NCBI GenBank assembly: GCA_963722905.1
Contig: CAVROT010000011.1
Span: 124,001 to 188,000, forward strand
DNA length: 64,000 nt
Direction: 5' to 3'
DNA from: CAVROT01 sp963722905
Lineage (GTDB): Bacteria > Pseudomonadota > Alphaproteobacteria > Rhodobacterales > Rhodobacteraceae
The position numbers and the translations under genes are program-made. Below, in pieces: positions 37,069 to 46,758 of the stretch; within the stretch, counting starts at the first letter, position 1, and each line of letters opens with the position of its first letter. The notes beneath the pieces were generated by a model. It saw only the letters and a program-made list of their open reading frames with translations, was not told the origin of the DNA and made no database searches.

Positions 37069-37118
37069 CGGATTGCAAATCCGTGCACAGGAGTTCGATT
37101 CTCCTACTCGCCTCCAAG
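37069..37118 (+). repeat. attR of element 1 / attL of element 2: tRNA-Cys 3' half copy
   Basis: 50 bases identical to 20426-20475. Only the 3' half of tRNA-Cys is present (the 5' half is replaced by CTCTCTGC...), so it is not a functional tRNA. It is followed, as at the first site, by an integrase 3' end in the same orientation. Confidence 0.9.
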
Positions 37119-37563
37119 TCTTTGCAGACACTTGCGCTGTACTCGACCTGTCGCCTCGCTCCCCGTTTACAGTTGCGTTTACATTTTGCCGCGCTCGGCG
37201 GGCTTTCTCGCATGCCAACAGGTCCAGGACTTCCGTACTTTCTGCGGGTGACACGGCTGCGTAATGTTCAATGACCGATGCGGCGTAGCGCAGCGATCAG
37301 CCCATACGGTTCGCGATCTGATTGAGCCCAAGGCCTGCCCGCAGAAGGCGCGTTTCGGCCGTGCCGCGGGTGTCTTGAAGGCGGAGGGTCGGATTGGACA
37401 GCCGATCCGCGCTACGATCCCTGTAACGTGTGACCGCGCGACGAGCCGCCAGAGCCGTGATCGGGTGCCCGTGGTCGTTCGCAAGCAGGAGCGATTGATC
37501 GTCCGGTGCGGCGTCGATCAGCCTGTGCAGTTCAGGCGTGACGGGGATGTGCGCGACACGACC
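37119..37563 (-). pseudogene. Second tRNA-Cys integrase, C-terminal remnant
   Basis: A relative of the first integrase: IPVTPELHRLIDAAPDDQ, LSNPTLRLQDTRGTAETRLL, then MG-stop-SLRYAASVIEHYAAVSP. The Trp codon of the GWS motif is TGA (37297-37299 region) and the normal stop after NATVNGE is lost, so the frame runs on through the att repeat. The 5' half is removed by the adjacent IS3 copy. It marks a second integrative element once in tandem. Confidence 0.85.
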
Positions 37564-37626
37564 TGACCTGAGCCCCGTATCCTCCTCCGGTTTGAGGTAG
37601 AGTCCGCTCCAGCGAGGAGACGGACA

Positions 37627-37893
37627 ATGAAGCGATCAAGGTTCACGGAAGAGCAGATTATAGCGATGCCGAAGGAGCAAGAGGCCGGGATGCCGACGGC
37701 TGATGTCTGCCGGAAGCACGGGGTCAGCTCGGCGACGTTCTATGAATACAAGGCGAAGTATGGCGGGCTTGAGGTATCGGATGCCCGACGGCTGAGGACG
37801 CTTGAGGATGAGAACGGCAAGCTGAAGAAGCTGCTCGCCGAGGCGATGCTCGACACTGCGATCCTGAAGGATGTCGCAGCAAAAAAATGGTAG
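37627..37893 (+). CDS. IS3-family orfA, copy 2
   Basis: 88 residues with intact ATG. The N-terminal helix-turn-helix (MKRSRFTEEQIIAM ... TADVCRKHGVSSATFYEYKAKYG) and a C-terminal leucine-rich helix (LEDENGKLKKLLAEAML) are present. It ends at an A7 slippery run. Residue 14 is Pro where copy 1 has Leu, which may disturb the first helix. Confidence 0.9.
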   Translation: MKRSRFTEEQIIAMPKEQEAGMPTADVCRKHGVSSATFYEYKAKYGGLEVSDARRLRTLEDENGKLKKLLAEAMLDTAILKDVAAKKW

Positions 37894-38726
37894 CGCCCGG
37901 TGTGAAGCGGGAGGCGGTGGCACATGTCGTGGCGATCCACGGCGTGAGCCAGCGCCGGGCGTGCAAAGCCTTGGCCGTGGATCGGACGAGCGTGCGCTAT
38001 CGCAGCGTGCGGCCCGATGATGCCGGTGCAAGGACAGCGATGAAGGCCGTTGCGGCCGAGCGGCGACGGTTCGGTTACCGGCGTATCCATGTGATGCTCG
38101 GGCGTCAGGGGATCATGATGAACCTCAAAAAGCTGAGACGGCTCTACCGCGAAGAGAAGCTTCAGGTGCGCCGCAGGGGTGGCCGCAAGCGAGCCCTTGG
38201 GACGCGGAGGCCAATGCTGGTGCCGGATGCGCCCAATATGCGCTGGAGCCTCGATTTCGTCAGCGATGCCCTGACGGATGGCCGCCGCTTCCGGGTCCTG
38301 GCAGTCGTCGACGACTATAGCCGGGAGTGTCTGGCCCTTGTCGCGGACACCTCACTGTCTGGCTTGCGTGTCGTCCGAGAACTCGATGTGCTGATCGCGC
38401 GTCGTGGCCGACCGGCTATGGTTGTTTCGGACAACGGGACTGAACTGACATCGGTGGCGGTGCTGTCATGGTGTCAGCGCACAGGCATCGAGTGGCATTA
38501 CATCGCGCCAGGCAAGCCCATGCAGAACGGCTTCGTGGAGAGCTTCAACGGGCGATTCCGGGACGAGCTTCTGAACGAGACGCTGTTCTCGTCACTGGCT
38601 GAAGCACGCGAGCAGATCTGGACTTGGCAGCACGACTACAACCATCATCGCCCACACTCTGGCCTCGGGAACATCTCGCCGGTCGAGTTCATGGCTGAGA
38701 AGGGGCTCGAAATGCGCGCCGCGTAG
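37887..38726 (+). CDS. IS3-family orfB transposase (DDE), copy 2
   Basis: 279 residues, DDE triad at WSLDFVSD, VVSDNGTE and VESFNGR. It is produced by -1 frameshifting from orfA on AAAAAAATGG (around 37882-37889). RFRDELL here matches the usual family sequence, whereas copy 1 has RFRGELL. Confidence 0.92.
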   Translation: MVAPGVKREAVAHVVAIHGVSQRRACKALAVDRTSVRYRSVRPDDAGARTAMKAVAAERRRFGYRRIHVMLGRQGIMMNLKKLRRLYREEKLQVRRRGGRKRALGTRRPMLVPDAPNMRWSLDFVSDALTDGRRFRVLAVVDDYSRECLALVADTSLSGLRVVRELDVLIARRGRPAMVVSDNGTELTSVAVLSWCQRTGIEWHYIAPGKPMQNGFVESFNGRFRDELLNETLFSSLAEAREQIWTWQHDYNHHRPHSGLGNISPVEFMAEKGLEMRAA

Positions 38727-38782
38727 CCCCAAACATCAACCTGCGGACCCTACCTCAATCTGGAGGAGACTTGGGTCTCAGG

Positions 38783-40930
38783 TCAGGCGCTGTCGCCGAT
38801 GGTCGCGATGCGGACGGTCTGCGCCAGTGATGCGGCCGTGACCCCCATCTGGGCGGCGAGGTCGGGCTTTGGCACCAGCTTGATCTCGGGACGCAGCAGG
38901 GCCGCGGTGGACGATGCGCCGCGCACGGAGGGCAAGGCGTTCATCGCGTCGGCCAGCATCCGCGCCGCCGCCACCGTCGCGTCTGCGTCGTCGCCCAGCA
39001 CGCTGGTCTGGATGTCGCGTGATCCGTTTTCGCCCAGCGTGTTGATGCGGACGTCCGGGATGCCGGTCAGCCGTTCCTCGATCTCGTCCTCGATCTCGAA
39101 GGACGACCGGTCGCGGTCGGCCTTGGATCCGAAGGCCACCGTGACGGTGGCGGTCTGGGTCTGTCCGTCGACGAAGACGACCTCGACCTCGGGGATGGCC
39201 GCCAGCCGGTCCGTGATCTCGCGCGCGACGGCGCGGGTGTCCTCCAGCCGGCTGCCCGGCGGAAGCTCCAGCGTGACCTGCGCGCGCCCGGTGTCGGCGG
39301 GCGGGATGAACTCGGTCGGCAGCAGGGTGGCCGAATAGATGGACGCGGCGAAGATGCCGGCGCCGACCAGGAGCGTTATCGTGCGGTGCCGCAGGGTCCA
39401 GCCCAGCAGCGCCATGTAACCCCGCATGAGCGCGCCGTCCGTCTCGTCGCGCGCGGGCTTGGCGCGCAGCAGGTATGCGGCCATCATCGGCGTCACCAGC
39501 CGCGCCACCAGCAGCGAGAACAGGACCGCCACCGCGACCGTCAGGCCGAACTGGCGGAAATACTGCCCTGCGATCCCCGACATGAAGCTGACGGGCAGGA
39601 AGACCGCGACGATGGTGAAGCTGATGGCGATCACCGTCAGCCCGATCTCGTCGGCGGCCTCCTCGGTGGCCTCGAAGGGCGGCTTGCCCATATGGATATG
39701 GCGCACGATGTTCTCGATCTCGACGATGGCATCGTCGACGAGGATGCCGGTGACCAGAGTGATCCCCAGCAGCGACACGGTGTTGAGCGAGAAGCCCAGC
39801 AGGTCCATCACGATGAACGTCGGGATGATCGACAGCGGCAGCGCCACGGCGGTGATGACAGTCGCGCGCCAGTCGCGCAGGAACAGCAGCACGACGACGA
39901 TGGCCAGCGCCGCGCCCTCGTAAAGCGTCTCCATCGCCGAGTGGTAGTTGCCTTCGGTATAGACCGTGGCATCGTCGACCAGCGTGAAGACGAGGTCGGG
40001 ATAATCGGCGCCCAGCTCCTCCAGCCGCTCCTTCGCGGCGTCCCCGGCCGCCAGATCCGAGGCGCCGGTTGACCGGAAGACGGCGAAGGCGACGACGGGC
40101 TGTCCGCCCACCATGGCGAAGGTCGTCTCGTCCGCCGCGCCGTCGCGCACGGTGCCGAGATCGTCGAGGCGGACCGCGCCGCCGGACGGCAACTGGATCG
40201 ACGTCGCGGCCAGACCCGCGACCGTGTCGGCGGCGCCCAGCGCCCGGATCGCGAAGGCGCGTCCGGAAAGGTCGCCCGAGCCGCCGCCGAGGTCGATGTT
40301 GCGCTGGCGCAGCTGATCGCTGATCTGCGACGCGGTCAGGTTCAGCGACAGCAGCCGGTCCGGGTCGAGGTCCACCTCAATCGCGCGCTCGCCCCCGCCG
40401 ATGCGGGTGACGCTGCCGACGCCCGGCCGCGCCGTCAGGGCGCGCGCGATGGTATCGTCCACCAGCGTCGTCAGCTGGGGGATCGTGCGGGTCTTGTCGC
40501 TGACCGCATAGGTCAGGATCGGTGCGCCGGTCACGTCGACGCGCTGGACGACAGGCTCCAGGATATCGGCGGGCAGCTCTCCGCGGGCGTTCGATACCGC
40601 GTCCTTCACGTCGTTGAGCGCCCGGTCGCTGTCGACCTCCAGCTCGAACTCCACCGTCAATGTGGCCGACCCGTCCCTGGCAAGGGTGGTGACGTGGCGA
40701 ACGCCCACGATGTCGGAGACCTGCGCCTCGATGGGCTCTGCGATCTGGGTCGCCACCTCTGCCGGGGCCGCACCGGGCTGAGCCACGGTGACGGTGACGA
40801 TGGGCACGTCGATGTTGGGGAATTGCGTGACGGGCAGGCGGGTGAAGCCGGCGATGCCCAGAAGGACAAGGACCACAAAGAGCGCGATGGTCGGGACGGG
40901 ACGGCGGATGGCCCAGACGGAGATGCTCAT
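38783..40930 (-). pseudogene. RND (AcrB-type) efflux pump, C-terminus deleted by IS3 copy 2
   Basis: The first 714 codons of a normally 1020-1100-residue inner-membrane pump. It begins MSISVWAIRRPVPTIALFVVL, has the proton-relay Asp pair (GILVDDAIVEIEN), the FMSGIAGQYFRQFGLTVA segment, and the second porter domain from FIPPADTGRAQVTLELPPG. The stop codon is the TGA at the very end of the IS. The last membrane bundle is gone, so no transport is expected. The start overlaps the adaptor stop by 4 bases. Confidence 0.9.
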
Positions 40931-42144
40931 TCCGTGGCCTCCGCCTCCGCCGCCGGCGCCGGTGCCGGTGCCGCGGGCATGTCGGCCTCCCCCTCCGGCC
41001 GTGTGTCGACCCTGTCGCCCGGGGCGAAGAAGGCGCCCGCCCGCGCGACCACCTCGTCGCCGTCCGAGAGTCCCTGCATGATCGCGCGCCGGTCCTGCCA
41101 CAGCAGCCCGGCGTCGACCGGCGCCCGTTCCAGCACGCCGTCGACCACGCGCAACACGAAATCGCCGTCGGTATCGGTAAGGACGGCGGATGTCGGCACG
41201 CCCGCCGCCTTGTCCCGTTGCGTGACCACCCAGCCGCCGGCGAAGGATCCGGGCCGCAGCCCGTCGGCGTCCAGCCCGATGCGAACCGTGCCCAGCCGGT
41301 TGACGGCGTTCACGGTGGGATCCACCCGCCGGACAGTGCCGGTCGTCGCCCCTATGCCGGCCACCGTGACCTCGACGCCGTCGCCGACCGAGATGCCGGC
41401 CAGCGCCGTTTCGATCACCTGAGCCTCCAGTTCGACCTCGCCGTCGCGGATGATGCGGAAGAGGGGTTCCCCCCCGCCGCCGGCCAGCGCGCCGATCTGT
41501 CCGAAGCGGGCCGAGACGACCCCGGCGACGGGCGCGCGGATCACCGCGTTGGACAGGTTCATCCGCGCGATGTCGCGGGCGGCTTCGGCCTGCGTCACTT
41601 GCGCCTGCGCTACCGCCAGCCCGTCCTGCGCCGTCTGGAGGGCCGCCGCCGCCGTCAGATCAGCAGCGACATCGACGTCCAGCTGGGCCTGCGTCACGGT
41701 GCCCGCGTCGCGCAGCCGCTGGGTCCGCCCGCGGCCGGTGGCGGCCTGTTCGGCCGTGGCGCGCGCGCTGTCGATCTGGCTGGAGGCCTGGGCGACGGCC
41801 GCCTCGGCACGCATCAGCTCGGCCTCGGCCCGGGCGGCCTGCGCCGCGAGGGTCCGGTCGTCCACACGGGCCATGACCTCGCCCGCGTCGACCCGGTCGC
41901 CTACGTCATGCTCCAGCGTCTCGATGGGAAAGCCGGTGACCTGCGGGACGACCAGAACCTACTCGCGCGCGACGAGGGTGCCGGGGACGGGCAGCCGCGC
42001 CACGAACTCCATCTCCCGGACGGTGGCCGTCGTCACGACCGGCAGGGGGGCGGAAGACGCCGGCGCGTCCTGGGCCTCCGCCATCGCGGGCGCCAGAGCG
42101 GCGAGCATCGACACGGCTACGGCAGTTCGCAAAGCCCGCAGCAT
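40927..42144 (-). pseudogene. RND periplasmic adaptor (membrane fusion protein) with in-frame amber codon
   Basis: 405 codons from the ATG at 42144. The signal peptide (MLRALRTAVAVSMLAALAPAMAEA) and the lipoyl-domain start (FVARLPVPGTLVARE) are interrupted by TAG at 41959-41961 in the same frame; the rest (VLVVPQVTGFPIETLEHDVGDRVDAGEVMARV, the alpha-hairpin, and the LSNAVIRAPVAGVVS barrel) follows. One base change would restore Glu. With the truncated pump downstream the operon is dead regardless. Confidence 0.85.
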
Positions 42145-42559
42145 GAGGCAGCACCTTATTGTCGCGCCCGATGTCGCGACAGCGAACGTCGTGATGCGCG
42201 CGTTGCGGTGCAACCGGGCACCGTTCGGCTGAAAGCCAGGTTCGACTTTGTCCCCACGCAGTATTGACGCTGCGTCGTCTGGGCAGGTGACCGGACATGC
42301 CGCGTCACGAATCGAAAGGACAACGGCTCACTTGCGCTTCGATGGAGGTCATCCATCGGGCGAGCGGTCGCGCCGACATAGTCCGGGGCCACGCCACCGG
42401 TCCGGGCGCCGGCCCGCGCAGTCCGCTGTGCCATGCCCGCCGCCGTGCAGGACGCGATCGGCGTCGCCGCGCTGCACGACATACCGCATGTTGCCCCTTG
42501 GAACGCGTCCACCGGCCGCCATCGACTGGCGCGCGACGGGACAGAATTGGCGGCGTCGG
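42145..42559. other. Gene-free stretch
   Basis: 415 bases between the efflux operon's start and the end of the CorC-like gene. It should hold the efflux promoter. I see no regulator gene and no clear hairpin. Confidence 0.4.
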
Positions 42560-43861
42560 TCAGAGGGGGCGGATACGCAGACGGGTGATGCGGTTGTCCT
42601 TGCGCTGCACCACCTCGAACCGGAAGCCGTGAAAGCTGAACACCTGTCCCTGCGTCGGAATGGTCTGCGCTTCGTGGATGACCAGGCCCGCGACGGTGTT
42701 CGCCTCCTCGTCGGGCAGGGTCCAGTCCGTCGCGCGGTTGAAGTCGCGGATGGTCATCGCGCCATCGATCACGAAATCGCCGTTCTCGGCCTTCTTGATC
42801 GGGTGCTCGGCGTCGACGTCGAACTCGTCGGTGATCTCGCCGACGATCTCTTCGAGGATGTCCTCCAGCGTTATGAGGCCCTGAAGTGCGCCGTACTCGT
42901 CCACCACGAGGGCGAAATGGGTGTGACGCCGCAGGAACTGGCGCATCTGCTCGTCCAGCGGTGTCGTCTCGGGGACGAAGTAGGGCTTCATCGCGACGCC
43001 GAGGATGTCGAACCCCTCCATCGGGTCCCCGGCCTGCCCGGGCTGGGGTCGGCGCGCGTACATGGCGCGCAGCAGATCCTTTGCATGGATGACGCCGACG
43101 ATGTTCTCGTGACCGCCGCTGTAGAGGGGCAGGCGGGTATGGGCCGACTTGAGGCACTGCTCCAGCACGTCGCGCGGCGGCGTCTCGGCGTCGATCATCT
43201 CGATCTGCGAGCGGTGGAGCATGATCTCCTCGACCGTGCGCTCGGCGAGGTCGAGCGCGCCGAGGATCCGGTCGCGGTCCTCGCGCCCGATGGCGCCTTC
43301 GGAATGGCCCAGGCTCAGCGCGCCCTCGATCTCTTCGCGGACGGCCAGGATCTGGCTGTCGGGATCGGCCTGAACGCCGAAAAGGCGCAGGAGTGCGCGG
43401 ACGAGGGCACGCACCGCGGACACGACGGGCGAAAAGAGCCGCACCACCAGCGCGATGGGCGCGCTGACGCCAGCGGCCGCTCGTTCGGCGTTGGTGATGG
43501 CGTAGGTCTTCGGCAGCACCTCGGCGAAGATCAGCACCAGCAACGTCATCACCAGCGTCGCCAGCGCCACGCCGCCGTCGCCGAACGCGCGGGTGAAGAG
43601 AGCGGTCGCCAGCGACGTCGCCAAAATGTTGACCAGATTGTTGCCCAGCAGGACCGACCCGATCAGACGCTCGTTGTCCTCGGTGATCGCCAGCGCGCGC
43701 CGGGCCCCGGCGGACCCCCTGTCGGCACGTGCACGCAGCTTGCCCCGTGACGCTGCCGTCAGAGCGGTTTCGGAGCCCGAAAAGAAGGCCGAAAGGACGA
43801 GAAGCCCCAGGATGGCGGCCGATGTGATCCAGAAGGCGCCGTCGATGGCGGTCGTATCCAC
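42560..43861 (-). CDS. CNNM/CorC (HlyC)-family transporter with CBS domains
   Basis: 433 residues. An N-terminal CNNM membrane domain (three to four segments, FFSGSETALTAASRGKL and LVLIFAEVLPKTYAITNAER) is followed by a pair of CBS domains (SGGHENIVGVIHAKDLL, FALVVDEYGALQGLITLED) and a C-terminal CorC/HlyC domain. Relatives transport or sense Mg2+/Co2+. It lies 67 bases downstream of xerD on the same strand. Confidence 0.9.
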   Translation of the reverse strand: MDTTAIDGAFWITSAAILGLLVLSAFFSGSETALTAASRGKLRARADRGSAGARRALAITEDNERLIGSVLLGNNLVNILATSLATALFTRAFGDGGVALATLVMTLLVLIFAEVLPKTYAITNAERAAAGVSAPIALVVRLFSPVVSAVRALVRALLRLFGVQADPDSQILAVREEIEGALSLGHSEGAIGREDRDRILGALDLAERTVEEIMLHRSQIEMIDAETPPRDVLEQCLKSAHTRLPLYSGGHENIVGVIHAKDLLRAMYARRPQPGQAGDPMEGFDILGVAMKPYFVPETTPLDEQMRQFLRRHTHFALVVDEYGALQGLITLEDILEEIVGEITDEFDVDAEHPIKKAENGDFVIDGAMTIRDFNRATDWTLPDEEANTVAGLVIHEAQTIPTQGQVFSFHGFRFEVVQRKDNRITRLRIRPL

Positions 43862-43928
43862 GAATGTCTCCGAGATGTCGCGCGGTCGAGCTTATGTCGC
43901 CGACGCCGGGGTGAGGCAAGGCGGCGTG

Positions 43929-44882
43929 TCAGCGCCCCTCGCGGGGGGCTGCCGTCGGCGCACGGGCAAGGGGATGGTGATCGTGGACCAGCCGGGCGAG
44001 CCGGGCGTCGTGGACGTGGGTGTAGATCTCGGTGGTCGACAGGTCGGCATGGCCCAGCATCGCCTGTATCGCGCGCAGGTCGGCGCCGCCCGCCAGCAGA
44101 TGGGTGGCGAAGGCGTGCCGCATCCCGTGCGGCGTGACGCGCCCGGGATCTACGCCCGCCGCCACCGCCATGTCCTTGATGAGGGCGTGGAACCTGTGCC
44201 GGGTGAGGTGGCCCGACGTTCCGTGCGACGGAAAGAGGTGGCGCGATACGCCCCGCCTGGCGTCCTGCGCCGCGTCGCGGTGGGCCAGCCAGTCGCGCAG
44301 CGCGGCCTGTGCCGGCGGCGACAGCGGCACCATGCGTTCGCGCCCGCCCTTGCCCCGCACCAGGATCACGCGCGGATCGCCCCGCACCGCCGCCACCGGC
44401 AGGCCGACGAGTTCGCTGACCCGCATGCCCGTGGCATAGAGCAGTTCGATCAGGCAGGCGTTGCGCGCCCGGTCGGCCGGCGTTCGGCCCAGCGACGACG
44501 CAGCCGCGATAAGCCGCGCCACCTCGTCTTGGCCCAGGGCGACAGGCAGCCGGCGCGCCCGTCCGGGGCCTGCGATCTCGATCGCCGGATTGTCGGGGCG
44601 CCACCCCTCTTCGTAGGCGAAGCGGAACAGTTGCCGGATCGCCGACAGTCGCCGCGCCCGCGTGGCGCGCGCCAGACCGCGCGCATTGCAATCGACAAGA
44701 TAGCCCTCGACGGTGGCGCGCGTCGCGGTGTCGAAGTCGTCGCCGCGTCGCTCCAGCCACCGGGCGAACTCGGTCAGGTCGCGCGCATAGGCCAGCCGCG
44801 TGTTCAGCGCCGCATCCAGCTCGGCCGCCTGCGCGTCGAGGAACGCCTCGATCCGGTGGGCCATGGCGGCGGGCGCGGTCAT
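43929..44882 (-). CDS. xerD: Site-specific tyrosine recombinase XerD
   Basis: 317 residues. The N-terminal SAM-like core-binding domain is followed by the catalytic domain with Arg in ATGMRVSEL (R154), Lys in VRGKGGRERMVPL, HGMRHAFATHLL, LGHADLSTTEIYTHV (His and the Tyr nucleophile). With XerC it resolves chromosome dimers at dif. The start overlaps the preceding gene by 4 bases. Confidence 0.93.
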   Translation of the reverse strand: MTAPAAMAHRIEAFLDAQAAELDAALNTRLAYARDLTEFARWLERRGDDFDTATRATVEGYLVDCNARGLARATRARRLSAIRQLFRFAYEEGWRPDNPAIEIAGPGRARRLPVALGQDEVARLIAAASSLGRTPADRARNACLIELLYATGMRVSELVGLPVAAVRGDPRVILVRGKGGRERMVPLSPPAQAALRDWLAHRDAAQDARRGVSRHLFPSHGTSGHLTRHRFHALIKDMAVAAGVDPGRVTPHGMRHAFATHLLAGGADLRAIQAMLGHADLSTTEIYTHVHDARLARLVHDHHPLARAPTAAPREGR

Positions 44883-46498
44883 CCGCGACGCTCCAGTGCC
44901 AGAAGCTCGACCATGGCGCGTGCCGCGAACGGGCCCAGGCCGACCGCGCGCAGCGTGGCGATGGCGTCCCGCAGTGCATCGTGATTGCCTGCTTCGCCCG
45001 CATCGAAGAGGGCGATTGCCCGCAGGACTGCCTCTCCGCGCCGGTCGGCCGCGATCAGTTCCGCGATGTCGTCGGGCGGTCGTGCATCGGTATCGAAGCC
45101 CTCGGCGATGGCGGACGTCCTATCGTCGAAGGGACGCGCCGTCCGGATGTCGCCGCCGGCCAGTGTCGCAAGGAACCGGGCCTCCGAGTCGCCGGAGACG
45201 GTGGCTGCGGATCCCGCCGTCCGGGCAGCCTCGGCAGGCCGGAGCGATACGTCGGCATCGTGGTCCGGTGGGGCGGCGTCCGAGACCTCCGTCGCCTGCG
45301 ACAGCGCCCATGCGCGCAAGGCGACATCGCCCGACGCTCCGGCAAGGGCGTGGCGGCCCAGCGCCGTGTCGTGGCGGCGGGCAAGAGCGTCCTCCAGCCC
45401 GGCGGCACGCAATTCGGCCCATGCCACCGTCAGCGCCGGCGCGATCTCGTCCGCGTCGCCATGTGACAGCGCGGCGTCCAGACCCTGCACCGCCGCGACC
45501 CTGTCCCATACGCCACCGGACGCCGCCGGACGCCGTTCGCCATAGACCTGCCATAGCTGGCGGGGCGTTATCGCGCCGGCCCGGGCAAGCCTTTCGGCAG
45601 CGTCCAGCCGGGGTTTCCAGCCGACGACGGAGCGCATGTCGAGATGGGCGAAGGGCAACGGCAGCGCGGCGGTCGACAGCGGCGTCCCGGCACCCTCGTT
45701 CAGCGCCGCGTCGAGGGGAGTCGCGTGGCGTGCGGCGGCAGGGCGTTTGGCCGGATCCTCGGCGCCGTCCTCCAGGAACCGCTCCAGCAGCGCGGCGTCG
45801 CCCGGTGCCAGCTCGCCCAGCGATGCCGCCGTGCGCAGCGTGATCGCCGCGGTGGACCAGTCGCCGCCCCGGGCCAGGCACAGGATCCGCGTGCTCCACG
45901 ACGGCGCGAGGCGGGGGTCGGCGCGCAGCCGCCCGCAGGCGACATCGTCGCGGCCGGTCAGCAGCGCCACGTCGAACCAGCGTCGGAAGACGCGTCCGTC
46001 GCCCATGTCGCCGCGCTCCAGCAGTGCGCGGGCGCGGTCGAGGTCGCCCAGGCGGATCAGCGTATCGGCGCGCGCGAGGTAGAGCGAGAGGTCGCCGGCG
46101 GAATCCCGCGGCGGATCGAGGTCGGCCACCAGCATCGCCTTGTGCAGATCGCGCACGGCGGGCAGGGCGTCGCTGGTGTCGATGGCCAGGAGGCGCGCCA
46201 GCCGGTCCGAGGCCGAGGCGCCCCACAGATCGCGCGGCAGCCCCGCGTCCGCGGCCGGGACGAGGGCGATCCGGTCGGGCGCGGGCATTCCCAGCCGCCG
46301 CACGCTGATCGGGTCCGGCAGGGCCGAGCCGGTCACGCGCCCGCCCGGCGGCGTCGCGCGGGGCCGCGGCGCCGTCGGCCGGGCGAGTGTGTCGGACAGC
46401 CAGTCGATGGCAGACAGCGGAGCCTGCGCCGCTCCCGGCGACAGGAGGCAGGCCCAAAGGGCAACGCCCAGGGCCGCGATGGCGCGCCTATTGGACAT
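44879..46498 (-). CDS. Unknown exported helical-repeat protein
   Basis: 539 residues. A signal peptide (AIAALGVALWACLLSPGAAQA) and then Ala/Leu/Arg-rich helix pairs reminiscent of tetratricopeptide-like repeats (LYLARADTLIRLGDLDRARALLERGD). The position upstream of xerD is a recurring arrangement in Rhodobacterales, but no function is known to me. It is coupled to xerD by overlap and overlapped at its start by the small gene at 46488. Confidence 0.75.
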   Translation of the reverse strand: MSNRRAIAALGVALWACLLSPGAAQAPLSAIDWLSDTLARPTAPRPRATPPGGRVTGSALPDPISVRRLGMPAPDRIALVPAADAGLPRDLWGASASDRLARLLAIDTSDALPAVRDLHKAMLVADLDPPRDSAGDLSLYLARADTLIRLGDLDRARALLERGDMGDGRVFRRWFDVALLTGRDDVACGRLRADPRLAPSWSTRILCLARGGDWSTAAITLRTAASLGELAPGDAALLERFLEDGAEDPAKRPAAARHATPLDAALNEGAGTPLSTAALPLPFAHLDMRSVVGWKPRLDAAERLARAGAITPRQLWQVYGERRPAASGGVWDRVAAVQGLDAALSHGDADEIAPALTVAWAELRAAGLEDALARRHDTALGRHALAGASGDVALRAWALSQATEVSDAAPPDHDADVSLRPAEAARTAGSAATVSGDSEARFLATLAGGDIRTARPFDDRTSAIAEGFDTDARPPDDIAELIAADRRGEAVLRAIALFDAGEAGNHDALRDAIATLRAVGLGPFAARAMVELLALERRG

Positions 46499-46622
46499 CC
46501 AGGGTTACCGGCAGCGTCACGTCCTGCCGGTCGGGGCGCAGGTCGCCCAGATAGGCGTAGCCTGTCAGCGCAATCAACCCGAGCGCCGCGAGGACGATGA
46601 GTATCTTCAATATCCGCAGCAT
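46488..46622 (-). CDS. 44-residue single-pass membrane protein
   Basis: Small gene: ATG at 46622, stop TAG at 46488. The product MLRILKILIVLAALGLIALT... has one strong membrane helix followed by a short periplasmic tail (YLGDLRPDRQDVTLPVTLD). GGGAAGGG is about 10 bases upstream of the start. It overlaps the start of the 539-residue protein gene by 11 bases, so the two are likely co-translated. Function unknown. Confidence 0.65.
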   Translation of the reverse strand: MLRILKILIVLAALGLIALTGYAYLGDLRPDRQDVTLPVTLDVQ

Positions 46623-46758
46623 CCCAGGCCGCCCTTCCCGCAAGTTCCCGCCCCCGTTCGGGGCTCTGGCGACCCCGTGCCGGTGTTTCTATATGGCTTT
46701 CCCGACAAGATCACGCCATTCAGGACGCGATCGCCACAAACCCAGCGGACTGCGTCAT

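Larger units (their letters stand above)
20426..37118. mobile_element. Integrative mobilizable element in tRNA-Cys
   Basis: The element is bounded by a perfect 50-base direct repeat of the tRNA-Cys 3' half: 20426-20475 and 37069-37118. Inside are an integrase adjacent to the tRNA and reading toward it, excisionase-like and XRE regulators, cargo (helicase, toxin-antitoxin, unknown genes), a MobV-type relaxase with a membrane partner, and a replication-initiator-like gene. There are no type IV secretion genes, so it would depend on a helper for transfer. Three insertion sequences have damaged it, including one inside the integrase. Confidence 0.85.
37564..38785 (+). mobile_element. IS3-family element, copy 2
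   Basis: 1222 bp, same ends as copy 1. The flanks do not share a duplication (ACC on the left, GGC on the right), and both neighbours are truncated genes: the second integrase on the left and the RND transporter on the right. This is the signature of an adjacent deletion or of recombination between IS copies. Confidence 0.92.

Noticed and set aside
37069..37118. A second tRNA-Cys gene
   Set aside because: Only the anticodon loop to CCA half is present; the acceptor and D-arm 5' halves are missing, so it is an attachment-site copy.
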